The translations under genes and the position numbers were made by a program. The notes under the pieces were generated by a model. It did no database searches. It saw only the letters and a list, made by a program, of their open reading frames with translations, and had not been told where the DNA came from. Below, one piece after another: positions 17,221 through 17,424 of a DNA stretch of 17,424 nucleotides (position 1 is the stretch's first letter; each line of letters opens with the position of its first letter). The stretch comes from Phoronis ovalis (taxonomy: Eukaryota; Phoronida; Phoronidae). The stretch is taken from the NCBI GenBank assembly GCA_028565635.1, contig JAOXYB010067389.1:6948-24371 (forward strand), in the 5' to 3' direction.

Positions 17221-17424
17221 CTTTGTCTCACGATAACAGCTTCAGTTTTTACCCGATCGGTTTCATATTCGGCACAGGGTAAACACAGGTCAAAGTGCAG
17301 GTCGCTTATACTTTTGACCTCGACTACTTCCAATATGGCCGACTGGTGGCCATGTTTGTTCCCGAGAGGGCACGTAACAATAAGTCTATAGCCGTGAAGA
17401 CAAAGCGCTACCTGGACGATTCAA
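17221..17424 (+). repeat. Interspersed repeat family A, copy 5, cut by window end
   Basis: It contains acgataacagcttcag, cggtttcatattcggcacag, caaagtgcaggtcgcttata, acttccaatatggccgactg, catgtttgttcccgagaggg (17351-17370, identical over 20 nt to 9361-9380) and ctggacgattcaa at the right edge. It is the most CpG-rich copy, hence perhaps the youngest. Confidence 0.75.

Noticed and set aside
17104-17391. Open frame of 95 codons near the right edge
   Set aside because: Most of it translates repeat family A, and the equivalent stretch in other copies is not kept open in the same frame.

Overview
The window holds the 3' nine-tenths of one animal gene on the + strand: the orthologue of exportin-5 (XPO5), the RanGTP-dependent karyopherin that carries pre-miRNAs and other structured RNAs out of the nucleus. 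I rebuilt 29 coding exons (212 to 15425) by joining reading frames at splice sites and comparing them with human XPO5 from memory. Together they are 3312 nt, exactly 1103 codons plus a stop, with no internal stop. They align nearly end to end with human residues from about 101 to the C-terminus. The exons coding for the first ~100 residues and the promoter lie upstream of the window.

Organism: an intron-rich, AT-rich metazoan. Introns run from about 70 to 1290 nt. A U12-type intron is kept, and interspersed repeats sit in introns. This fits a marine invertebrate such as a mollusc or another lophotrochozoan. That is an impression, not a demonstration, since no species-level marker is present.

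Layout: 1-260, a recent tandem duplication of the 3' splice site plus the start of the first exon. 212-15425, the XPO5 exons and introns. Introns 7 and 15 share one small repeat family. Intron 13 holds a 103-nt hairpin. Intron 17 holds three copies of a second repeat family, and intron 22 one more copy. 15426 to about 15690, a probable 3' UTR ending at an AATAAA signal. From there to 17424, AT-rich intergenic DNA with inverted repeats and a further copy of the intron 17 repeat running off the end. I see no second protein gene, no RNA gene and no minus-strand gene.

Most notable: intron 20 begins ATATCCTT, a perfect minor-spliceosome (U12) donor. The reading frame demands that it end in AA rather than AC or AG. 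Also notable are an in-frame alternative acceptor that would add 14 residues at exon 4, and the duplicated acceptors at the left edge.
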